Of a stretch of DNA of 64,000 bases, positions 10,239-19,936 are shown piece after piece. The stretch is from Poa pratensis (taxonomy: Eukaryota; Streptophyta; Magnoliopsida; Poales; Poaceae): the NCBI GenBank assembly GCA_947311845.1, contig CAMZMU010000062.1, positions 45,962,030 through 46,026,029 on the forward strand, in the 5' to 3' direction. The notes beneath the pieces are model-generated. The model was not told where the DNA came from. It made no database searches and was given only the letters and a program-made list of their open reading frames with translations. Numbering within the stretch: position 1 is the stretch's first letter; each line of letters starts with the position of its first letter. The position numbers and the translations under genes were made by a program.

Positions 10239-12722
10239 TTTTTTTTGAGAGAATCGTGGCACTTTATTGATTACGGCACAACATTACAAAGTTGAAACCG
10301 GATGCAATCCGGGATAACAGAAAAAGAAAGATTACAGCGACCAGTTTCACTACAACGAGCTAAAGTGTGTGCCACGAAATTATTCATACGACCAACATGC
10401 TTAAAAGAAATGGAGGAGAAATCTTCAGCGAGCTTCTTGATATCACCCACCACAACACCCAGAACTGACCGATCACGAATCGGCGAGTTAATCCGCTGAA
10501 TCATACTGAGACAGTCTGAGGCAAGTATCGCAGTAGTGAACCCATTATCTCGAGCAATCTGCAGCGCTCGCCGAATAGCCAAACCTTCAGCTAACTCAGG
10601 AGAGGTAATTCCAGCGACCCCTTCCATACAGGTCAGTTTAACCGACCCTAAGTGGTCTCGTATCACCATCCCCAGCCCAATCCGGCGATTACTTGCGAAG
10701 ATAGCTGCGTCGACATTGATAGAAACCAGACCCGGCAGTGGTGGAATCCAGCGAGCTGTAGAGATGGACTCACACCTTTTCTCCGCCTTAGGTTTGTAAC
10801 AGAACTGAACGATGTTATCGACATAACCCTTGATTTTCGCAGCCAATCTAACCGGTGGCAAGTGGCCTTTTCCGTTCCTTGTGTCATTCCTTGCCTCCCA
10901 GATGTGCCAGCAAGTGACAGCCAAGGTCGTGGCCTGCACCGGAGAAGCTCTTCGAAGAAAGTCGAAGACCCATTGTTTCATACGGGAGAGAGACTTCTTA
11001 TCCAGCTTCAAGTAACAGTCCTCTTTGACCGAATTCCAAACAGCTGTAGCATAAGGACAGGTCAGAAAGAGGTGCTCCACATGTTCAGTCCGTCCACAGA
11101 AGAAACACCTCTCATCAGCCTTGATCTGTCGGTGTACAAGTTGCTGCCCAGTTGGGAGACAATCATGAACCATTCTCCAGATAACAATTTTCATCTTGTT
11201 AGGGCAGTTGATGGCCCATATAGATTTCCACTCCTTCACTTGAGTTGGAACATCAGAACTGTCTCCATGGTTCAGCTTACACCGTCCGAAGAAGAATTTT
11301 TCAGTTCTTGCCAAATTGTATGCCGACCTGACCGAGTACACACCAAATTTCACATGCGGCCAGGACACAAAGTCATCATCACCATGTTTACTAACCGGAA
11401 TTTGTTGGATAGTATTGGCCATCTCGTCAGTAAAAAAGAAACGAACCACCTCCATATCCCAGGTCCTCGTCTCCTGGTTCAGAAGAATATCCACAGTAGC
11501 ATCTGCAGGTAGGGGTTCAACCGTGGAAAAAGTTCCAGGCTGAAGACCAGGAATCCACCTGTCATGCATGATCTTGATCGAGGTGCCATTGCCCACCCCC
11601 CATTGCAGCCCTTTAACCAACAGCTCTCTGCCAAACAATATTGATCTCCAGGTAAAGGAAGATGATCTCGGTTTACCCGCTGACAAGAAATCTGTTGTAG
11701 GGAAATATCGGCCCTTGAGAACCCTCGCACATAAAGAGTTTGGCTCGGTTAGAAGACGCCAACATTGCTTCCCAAGCATAGCTTGGTTGAACAGGACAAA
11801 GTCCCTAAAGCCCATACCACCGAGGGATTTTGGAGCCGTCTTCCACTCCCATGACCTCCAATGCATTTTCTGCTTTCCGTCTTCAACCCCCCACCAATGG
11901 TTAGCAATTATAGATTTCATCTTGTTGCAAATTCCCACCGGAACTTGGAAACAGCTCATCACATAGTTTGCCACTGCTTGAGACACCGATTTTAAGAGTG
12001 CCTCCTTTCCAGCCCTAGACATTGGCCGGTCAGTCCAGTTGTTGACACTTCTCCAAACCCGGTCTGACAAGAACTTGAAAGAGGAAGAGACAGCCCTAGC
12101 AATTTCAGTTGGCATGCCGAGGTAGGTATCCTGGAGAATTTCGTTAGCCACACCCAGCTTTGTTTTAACCATTGTCTTGACTCCTTCTTGGCACTTCTTA
12201 CCAAAAAAGACTGAAGATTTGGCCAGATTTATTTTCTGTCCCGAGGCCTCACAATAATTGTCCAGAACCTCTTTGAGAGTATCCACACTCTGATTATCAC
12301 TGCGTGCAAAAAAGATGCTGTCATCTGCGAAGAGTAAATGTGATATAGGGGGTCCATGCTTTCCATTTCTTAAACCTTGTAGCTCACCATGGCCCTCCTT
12401 CTTCTGCAGTAGACAAGACAATCCTTCCGTACACAGTAAAAACAGATATGGACTAATTGGATCTCCCTGTCGAATTCCACGAGTGGGCACCACAGGATCG
12501 GTCAAGTCACCATTAACTTTAACCGCGTACCTTGCCGAAGTCACACACCTCATTACTGAAGAAATCCAACTCGGATCGAAGCCCAACTTGCTCAGGCAAG
12601 CGTGCAAATAAGCCCACTCAATTCGGTCATATGCCTTCATCATATCAATTTTCAAGGCAAAAAAAGGAATTTTATTTTTCTGGTGTCTCACCGTGTTGAG
12701 GCACTTTCAATAAGCGCACTGT
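10239..12722 (-). mobile_element. 5'-truncated L1-type LINE
   Basis: The element is flanked by the 17-bp direct repeat CCTGAGCTGCATTATTT (10222-10238 and 12723-12739). It has a run of T at its low-coordinate end, which is the poly(A) tail on the minus strand. This is the signature of target-primed reverse transcription. The 5' end is truncated inside the reverse transcriptase domain, so the element cannot move by itself. The paralogous segment near 7.9 kb is the uninserted site. Confidence 0.95.
10271..12691 (-). CDS. LINE ORF2 fragment: reverse transcriptase and RNase H
   Basis: An uninterrupted frame of about 806 codons on the minus strand. It starts just before reverse transcriptase motif A (LKIDMMKAYDRIEW), has the catalytic FADDS box about 110 residues on, and continues through the L1 zinc-knuckle-like segment (CFFCGRTEHVEHLFLTC). 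It ends in a plant-type RNase H domain (NVDAAIF, SPELAEGLA, ILASDCLSM). The endonuclease domain and the first part of the polymerase are missing through 5' truncation. No genuine start codon exists, as the frame opens from a GTG. The absence of stops over 2.4 kb suggests a fairly recent insertion. Confidence 0.9.
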   Translation of the reverse strand: MRHQKNKIPFFALKIDMMKAYDRIEWAYLHACLSKLGFDPSWISSVMRCVTSARYAVKVNGDLTDPVVPTRGIRQGDPISPYLFLLCTEGLSCLLQKKEGHGELQGLRNGKHGPPISHLLFADDSIFFARSDNQSVDTLKEVLDNYCEASGQKINLAKSSVFFGKKCQEGVKTMVKTKLGVANEILQDTYLGMPTEIARAVSSSFKFLSDRVWRSVNNWTDRPMSRAGKEALLKSVSQAVANYVMSCFQVPVGICNKMKSIIANHWWGVEDGKQKMHWRSWEWKTAPKSLGGMGFRDFVLFNQAMLGKQCWRLLTEPNSLCARVLKGRYFPTTDFLSAGKPRSSSFTWRSILFGRELLVKGLQWGVGNGTSIKIMHDRWIPGLQPGTFSTVEPLPADATVDILLNQETRTWDMEVVRFFFTDEMANTIQQIPVSKHGDDDFVSWPHVKFGVYSVRSAYNLARTEKFFFGRCKLNHGDSSDVPTQVKEWKSIWAINCPNKMKIVIWRMVHDCLPTGQQLVHRQIKADERCFFCGRTEHVEHLFLTCPYATAVWNSVKEDCYLKLDKKSLSRMKQWVFDFLRRASPVQATTLAVTCWHIWEARNDTRNGKGHLPPVRLAAKIKGYVDNIVQFCYKPKAEKRCESISTARWIPPLPGLVSINVDAAIFASNRRIGLGMVIRDHLGSVKLTCMEGVAGITSPELAEGLAIRRALQIARDNGFTTAILASDCLSMIQRINSPIRDRSVLGVVVGDIKKLAEDFSSISFKHVGRMNNFVAHTLARCSETGRCNLSFSVIPDCIRFQLCNVVP

Positions 12723-12739
12723 CCTGAGCTGCATTATTT

Positions 12740-12892
12740 GTCTCGCTCGTGTGCATCCCCCTGCCTGCCTCGCAAGAAATAATGTGGATTAATTTAAGCC
12801 AGCGCTAACCTGCTAATCACGGTGCCATGCATTATCATGATTTTTAAATTGCCGCCTGAACGTGTCATGTGGTACAGAAATACACAGATGGC
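12740..12892 (+). repeat. Segmental duplication, copy B, right part
   Basis: Continuation of copy B after the LINE. It matches about 7895-8318 once the SINE in copy A is removed. The junction ATCATGATTTTTAAATTGCCG here is the SINE-free form. Confidence 0.75.
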
Positions 12893-13986
12893 CCTCTCAA
12901 AACAGGCTTTCGTCCCATATTAGATGTCTTTCGTAATATACTCCCTCCGTCCAAAAATAAGTGTCTTAAGTTTGCCCAAAAGTAGATGTATCTATACATG
13001 AAACATGTCTAGATACATCTACTCCACTCCACTCCCACACCGGCATTATCCTTCATGGCGGCGTCTCGGAGTTGGTGGCATTGTGTGCTTACCGATCTTT
13101 CAGATCGGTGGCTGTAGGGTTCATGGATAGTGTCGGCGAGGCGGCGACTCCATCAGATTAGTTTTTCCTCCTGTTTTGTCCCGTTGTTTTGCTGCGGCGT
13201 TATCTCCGGCACCATGGTGGAGTAGGGAGGATTCGTCCAGGAGTACGTGGAGACGGTGGTCTGCACTAATGATAGCTGGAAGATGGTGCACCTTGTGCTG
13301 GGTTCATGGTTGGAGTCTGACGGTTCTGGTTCCCGTCGCCGACGTCGTCGTGCGGGGGTGCCAGTGCTGAAGTTCGATGCCGTGTCCGGGGTCGTGCTGC
13401 ACCGGTCTGATTCTTTCAACGACAATGGTTTGTCCTATGACAAACTAGTTTGGAGGTCCGAAAAGCTGATGATCAGCGATGGAGCCGCGTCGAGCTCGGG
13501 TGAAGAGGTGATTTGTCTCTTTTTTCTTTGGTGGCTGCTACGGTGGCGTCAGACAAGAGTGATAAGCGTTGGTTTGTCACATAAGTTTATCATAACTTCG
13601 AGATCTGTAAGATCGGTGTGTACGTACTTTGTATCTCGTCTTTTATTTATCAATGAGAATCGTATTACCATGCAAAAAAATGCCACATAAACTAATTAAT
13701 CCTCTAAATTGGGACATAACTATCTTGCAAACATATATTGTAAAATCTAAAATATGTCTTCACATTGTCTCTACCAATTTTCATTTATCTTGAATTATGT
13801 TGAGGAAATTGTATGAGACGGACTTGAGACTTGCAAATTTAAGGGAGCGCAAACCCTAGTTTATAACCCGATGACAATAATCGGATCATATACATTGTAC
13901 TCCTTTTCCCTCATGATGTTTTCTAAATGTTTCTCATAGAAAGGTTTTAGTGAGACAACATAATAAAAGTGTTTGGATATGGAATA
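12893..13986. other. Intergenic DNA with a half MITE and a possible non-LTR relic
   Basis: At 12941 a Stowaway-like end (CTCCCTCCGTCC) has no matching right end, so it is a broken element. From about 13030 to 13675 a GC-rich tract ends in TCAATGAGAATCGTATTACCATGCAAAAAAA (partly quoted). This resembles the A-tailed 3' end of a plant non-LTR retroelement on the plus strand, but no protein motif is readable. Confidence 0.35.
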
Positions 13987-14245
13987 CTCCCTCCGGTTCT
14001 GAATGTAAGGTGTATAGTTTTCTGCACGAATATTAAGATATGGGTATTTGGCATACGGTGGACTCATCTTCTTCTGGAGAAAATCGGGAGATATGAGTTC
14101 CGAATAGAGACAACTTGAAAACAATACACTCTATAAATTAGGATTCATGTTTGGATTGGTAAAATTATGCATAAATCGCCTTATACCTTATATTTTGGAT
14201 TCTTTTTGAAAAAAATATACACCTTACATCAAGGAACGGAGGGAG
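13987..14245. mobile_element. Stowaway-type MITE
   Basis: This 259-bp element starts CTCCCTCCGGTTCTGAATG and ends AAGGAACGGAGGGAG, with TA on each side. The matching sub-terminal blocks TAAGGTGTAT and ATACACCTTA confirm the fold. Confidence 0.85.
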
Positions 14246-15290
14246 TATTGTTTTCTCCTTATACCCACTAATTTTTAAACGAGTTTTCAGTGAGACATCA
14301 TACCGCACTCTTTAACATTTATATGTTTTATCCCAAAGTTTTTAACATAAAAGTTCAATGATGCAGTACTTACAAAATGTTATAAGCCTTACCTTCTACT
14401 TTTTTTTAAACCAAGTTCCTTACAAGAAACTTTTGTTTTCTATAAGATTGCTTGTGTTTTTGTACCTTTTAAGGTATATCTTATCTCAAGTGTGGTATTT
14501 GAACTGCACGTACCCCTTCGCTCGTTCCTCTCGCGAAAAACCGACTAGGTTTTCTGTCGCCCGTCGGCACCGCCGGCGATCTTGCCTCGTCTCCCGTGGC
14601 CTTAGGGTCATGGAGGCGTGGTGGATCCTGGTCCCTGCCGGTGTGAGGGCTCCGTTTTTAGTGTTTTCTCGTGTTCTGTCAAGTTGTGTCCTATTCAGAA
14701 AGGTGAGGCGACCGCTACTTGGTGATGAAATAAAGTTCCTCCCGCCTAGCCCCCGTTCTGGCGGTGCATCTAGCATTGTCGGAGGGCATGTGGAGGTGTG
14801 TCTCCGTCGGATCTCGCGGGATTCGGTCGGCTTTGTTTTCGGTAGATCCAATTAGATATGGTCGTCGTTCGTTTGTGTTCGTATGTCTACATGTTGGATC
14901 CTTCCGATTTAGACTTCTCTTCATCCGTAACGGTTGCTCGTATGGTGCGCTGATCAAGTGGGGCCTTAGCACGACGACTTCTGTACTGTCTACTAGAATA
15001 AGATTTGTCCGTCTCTAGTGAGAGAGGGGCGATGACAGCGGCGCGCATTCGGCTCGTTCCGGTACTTGTAGTCGTTGCTAGGTGGTCTACGGATCTGGAT
15101 ATAATTTTGTCACTTCTTGCATTACTACCTTACAATGGATTGATCGGGAGATTTCTCGCAAAAAATAAGCTATATCTTATGAGTTATTAAGTAAACAATA
15201 GTCATTATATGTTGTAATATTTTCTTCTTATTTTTCACCGGGTATGAGGGATGTTTAACAACATGTTAGATTACGCTTTCCTCATATTTT
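14246..15290. other. Intergenic DNA with a GC-rich possible retroelement relic
   Basis: About 14510-15165 is GC-rich, begins CTCGTTCCTCTCGCG and ends near an A run (CGCAAAAAATAAG). Its composition resembles the untranslated leader or tail of plant LINEs. No motif confirms this. Confidence 0.3.
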
Positions 15291-15675
15291 ACGCCCCTTC
15301 CACTGTACGCTCCCTTTTCCTGTTCTGAACTTCTGCCTCGGCCCCGCCTCTTCTTCAGCTTTGCGCCGCACTGAATTAGTTCTGTCTGGCGGCTGCCGCA
15401 GGCGAGGAGGCGGGGGAGGTGCCGGTGATCAGGATCTACGGCTCCACCCCCGCGGGGCAGAAGACTTGCCTCCACATCCTCTTCTTATATGATTGGTTCG
15501 CCGATGTAGGTCTGGTGGCTAGGTTAAGTTAAGTTCTGACGGAATTAGCAACAGCGAGCGTGCGTGAGGGTAGTGTCCACTGTTTGGGTTCAAATCCGAA
15601 ATTTTGGAGGGAATGGGAGGAGTATGGTAATCAGGGTTTTGTTGGGTTGAGAGTCTGCGCTGCCTTTATTGTTAA

Positions 15676-17893
15676 CTAGGAAACACGCCCGTGCGTTGCA
15701 ACGGGTGAGAAAAAACTGTGGCTCGAAATATAGGTAAGAATGTAAGAACTCGTTGGTACAATCACGACATATTGCTAGCCACTTTGTTGAACACAGAAAT
15801 ACTAAAAGCCCTTTATTGCATTTGCCAGTAGATTTTCCAGCAAGAGAATAGTTTAGACATATGAACTGAACAATAAACATACATCAGACAGAACCACATC
15901 TTTGCACAAGAAAGAAGATAGAACTACTTCTAGAAAGCTGAAACCGATCTTCAGTTTGCCACTCTGCACAACAGCTACAGATCTGCAATGTATTTCTACA
16001 CTTGCCAAGGAGCTTGATGGACCCAGCTAAGGTTAGTTGTTCTCCTGTCCTCCAATTCTTCCACGAGAATCTTCAGAAAAATGATCCCAAAGGTTTGCTG
16101 ATTAAATCCGTGGAAGAGATCAATAGTCGGACATGTACTCATATATTCAATGCTCCCACTATCAAAGTATTCTAAAAGTGAGCTGATTAACAATGCTTGT
16201 ATGGCTGTTTGAAGCTCCCACTGGAATACAATTTAGCAGATTGATAAAAGGAAAAATACAAATGTGTCTTTTCGTAGAACTTAAAATCCCAAACATCTGG
16301 AAAAAAAACTCTGTATGGCAATACCTACCTAGTCATCCTAGAAAAAAAAAGGTCCGGACACCACTTACAAGTTTATCTCTCACATCTACCAGCAGAAGCA
16401 AGCAACCAGTAAATAGGAATCAGGATGCCCAGTTTATCCATCTTCAGTCTGACATTTTTCAGCTCATCTGCTTTGACAATATAATCTTCACATGTCTTGT
16501 TTGTAAGAACACCTACATAATTGAATTGATTTGATGCCGAGAGTAAATCGATCAACAAACTGCTGCAAAATTCATTAGTTTGAGGCGAGTTGCATATGAA
16601 TTTCTCAAGAAAATGTAAGATTCGTAAAGAAAAAGTGATTTTCTTTTTGGACATTAGACATGTGATCTTTTATTCACCAGTACTGATCCCACGCTCCTTC
16701 TGGAACTCGAATTTGGAGGGCACGCTCTCCGAGTCACACGAGTCCTTCTTGGGCACCATAAACCTGGACCCCCTGAAACAGGTATCCCATGACCTATGCC
16801 TGCTCCCAGTATCCAATTCCAACAAGGACGAGGATCCTAACATGGTATTCACCACGTCCACGTTCTTGTGTTGTTCTATACAGGACCATGGATGCATGTA
16901 AATGACAGACGGGAACAATAAGTAAACCCAAAATTGACAGACAAAATGGAACAAATCGAGCAATGCAGAGGCGGCCAGCAGCAGCAATTGGTCACGAACG
17001 GAAAAGAGAAATACTCACTGCGAACGTCGGAATCTGAGTCAGCAGCGTCAGGTCCGACGGAGGTCATGGGCGCTCCGTAGATCTCTCATTTCCTGCTGTT
17101 GCCGTCCCAGGCGGCGGCGTCTTTGCACTCCATCGCCCACATCCATGCGTCGGCAGCTCTAGGCCATGGCGTCCATTGGGCGCAGATCGAACACGACCCA
17201 CAGGCGGAGATCGACCGCAATCACGGCGCTCGACGGATCGACCGCCGTCGCCCCTTGCCGGCAGTCAAGGCTGAGACTTTGGCGCCGCAGGGACGAGATC
17301 CCGCTGTATATCGAACCCCATGGAGGTGCGGAGGTGGTGGAGGCGGGAGGAGAGGCGCAGGATCTCGGCCACGATGTGGCTGATCGCTCGTCCGTGTGGG
17401 TGGCGACGTCCGTGTGGTTCAGCCCGGGGAGAGGGAGAAAAAAGGGCGCTGGGGCGTGCGGTCACGCCGGCGGTGGGGAGCTTCGGGCGTGCGGGTGGAT
17501 TGCGCCGACCTTCCACGGCCGCGCGCCGCCGGAGCTCCTGCGCGCCCGTGGGAGAGGCGCCGCCACGAGCCAGATGCAAGGGATGGCTTGGCTCCACCGG
17601 CCGCGTCAGATGCAAGGGATGGGCGGGGCCTCCACCAGCCGCGTGGGATCGATGCAGGGGATGGGCACGCCGCCGATGATGCAAGATGCATGTGGATGGG
17701 GAGGCGCCGCCGGCCGCGCGATGCAGGGGATTGGATGTTTGACTTTGACGGATCGAGTTGAGCGAGGCGAGCCGGGAGTGACCGCTTCGTTCACTCAGCG
17801 GTGGCAGTGGACGTAATTTTGATGAAAACGAGGGGCAAATATGACGACGTACCAAACGAAGGAAGCCTTGCTCCCTTTATTATTAGGTAGAGA
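15676..17893 (-). mobile_element. Non-autonomous Helitron
   Basis: Read on the minus strand it starts TCTCTACCTAATAATAAAGG and ends with the palindrome CCCGTTGCAACGCACGGG, then 8 bases, then CTAG. It sits exactly between A and T. The intact REV3 intron 2 has the uninserted site, GTTAATAGAATTTATGCTG, at about 38711. Helitrons are rolling-circle DNA transposons that insert between A and T without duplicating the target. This one is 2218 bp and codes for no Rep/helicase, so it would depend on enzymes from elsewhere. Its inside is GC-rich near the 5' end and holds gene-like pieces. Confidence 0.93.
16670..17067 (-). pseudogene. Gene fragment captured by the Helitron
   Basis: On the minus strand a short ATG-led segment (17067 to about 17019, MTSVGPDAADSDSDV) ends at a GTGAGT donor. 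It is followed about 120 bp on by a further open segment to 16670, reading for example DVVNTMLGSSSLLELDTGS. The exon-intron-exon layout with coding-like composition fits the known habit of Helitrons to pick up host gene pieces. I do not recognise the source gene. Confidence 0.45.
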
Positions 17894-18593
17894 TACGATT
17901 TATGCTGTTTGTATTAGTGCTTCCCCGGTTACTTGTGTTAGCAGTTGAACTCTTAATTCTGTAACAATTTTGTTGTTAATGGGAGTTGAGGCACTAGGTA
18001 GGATTATGAATATTATCTCACTACACATGTCTTGTGCGCTTGAAACCTATCGTTTTCTTGGATGAACTGAAGTTCTTATATGCGCAATGTCTATTGTAGT
18101 ACACTAGTTGATATACTTTTGTCGATTAAATACTGATCACCTCTACTGTATTCTGGCGACACATTGTTTCAACTAGCTCGTAATGTAACAGTCTGATTTT
18201 TTTTAGGGTGTAACAGTCTGAAGTTGTAATTTTTCTTTTGTTATTTAGGCTCTGCCGTACTTGTACATACCTTGCCCAGATGAACTACTTCGTAACACCG
18301 ACAGAGGTGATTTGCGCTCCTTAAATATTTTTCATATATTTGGTAGTTGCAGACCACTAGTGCAAATTTTGTGTACGAGGCACGAACATGATTTCTAGTT
18401 AAAAACATCGCGTCACATGTTTAAGCTTACTCCACATTACTTTTGCAACATAGTTAAACAACATGAAGGGTAGGATGTACCCTTAGTCTGAACGTGGTCT
18501 GGTTAAGCACCTGTAACCTGTTATATTTAAATTTTCTGGCCAAAAGGGTAGACATGTAAAGAAGAAGCACTCGATGGTCAGGAGAAATTAATA

Positions 18594-18716
18594 CTCCCTC
18601 CGATCCATATTAGTGGGCATAGCTTTGTCTAGATTCATATGTATCTAGTTAAGTATTTAGACTAGATACATGTGTATCTAGACAAAGTTGTGCCCACTAA
18701 TATGGATCGGAGGTAG
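18594..18716. mobile_element. Stowaway-type MITE in the REV3 pseudogene
   Basis: It starts CTCCCTCCGATCCATATTAG and ends CTAATATGGATCGGAGGTAG with TA on both sides. REV3 intron 3 reads GAAATTAATATGTCTC at the same place (about 39680) without the element. Confidence 0.9.
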
Positions 18717-19724
18717 TACGTCTCTTCTTTTTGCCCTTTAGGGAATTCATGTATGACTGGTCTATTGTGTGACCTTGAGAAAGCTTTGCAGGTAGAGTTA
18801 GTCAGTATGTTATTTTTTCTCTTTTTGTGAGTATCATCGTTTCCCTTTCAGAATCGGGGGGCCAGCAAAAAGGAAGCGTGTCCATGGATGTAGCCTTGTT
18901 CGAGCGGAGAAGTTGTATGGCTATCATTCATCCGAGGAACTTTTTGTGAAGATCTACCTTTATCCACAGTTTGATCATTCCTACAGATCATTTCTTGTTG
19001 CTGCAAATGTTTGAATCAAATTCCTAAAAAAAAGTTTGAACCATGGATGTAGCCTTTTTATAAATCACATGTCATCTCCTTTCTGATTATATTTTGGGAA
19101 TCGTAAATTTTGAACAATCGTTCTTTGATTGTTTCAAACTAGAATTATTTCTACCTTTTCTGAAAATAAACTTTTACACAATAGTCATCGTCTCTTTTAT
19201 GTTGTTTTCATATATGTGAAAGTTCTCTCTGTCTTGATCCAAAGGATGATTTTAGGTTCACATTGAATATTTGTCTACTGCCGTGTTATTTTCTTAAAAA
19301 CTAGTCTTGATTGAATGCCACTCTAACTTGGCTGTTATGTATGTTACATTTATCAAGTTCCCTCTTGAAAATATAGAAATTAGCGCGACATTGTTTTTTA
19401 CAACTTAAATGTGCTAATAGTTTACAAGCAAATGTGTTCATCATTTGTCCATGGATCCATGCTTTATGGAAGTATCTATTTAAGTTACCTCCATGTCAAA
19501 GATTTGCATTTAGGATTACGAAGAGTTGAGGACCATGTGATTCCCTAATAATGCATTAAAGATTCGCGGGCATGAAGGTAGCTACATAAGACTGAAAAGT
19601 AAAAATCTAGAAAAAGTCTCTTGTTTATTAACATGTCGCTCGGAAATTTTTCCCTTGTTCATGGCCGTGCCTGTGAATATGCCTCAGCCTGATGACAATT
19701 TAGGAAGTAATGAGTATTTAGTTA

Positions 19725-19936
19725 CTCCCTCTGTTTTTAAATGTAGATGTTTAGGTGTTTCATATTTTGTTTAGATGCATACTAAGATGAGTGAACATAC
19801 ACGGAGATGAGTGAATATTTAGTTACTCCCTCTGTTTTTAAATGTAGGAAGTAATGAGTATTTTGTCTAGATACATTTGTATACATGTGAATGTGGACGA
19901 AAGCTAAAACATCTTATATATAAACACGGAGGGAGT
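19725..19936. mobile_element. Stowaway-like MITE with an internal duplication
   Basis: The left end CTCCCTCTGTTTTTAAATGTAG occurs twice (about 19725 and 19826), preceded both times by ATTTAGTTA, and the right end reads ACACGGAGGGAG. One simple reading is a left-end duplication after insertion. REV3 lacks it at the matching intron position (about 40545). Confidence 0.75.

Noticed and set aside
10302..12611. Several plus-strand open frames of up to 286 codons
   Set aside because: They are shadows of the minus-strand LINE reverse transcriptase frame.
17166..17855. Long overlapping open frames on both strands in GC-rich DNA
   Set aside because: High GC content inside the Helitron makes long frames by chance. 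No motif or splice signals, and repeated GATGCAAGGGATGG units explain the pattern.
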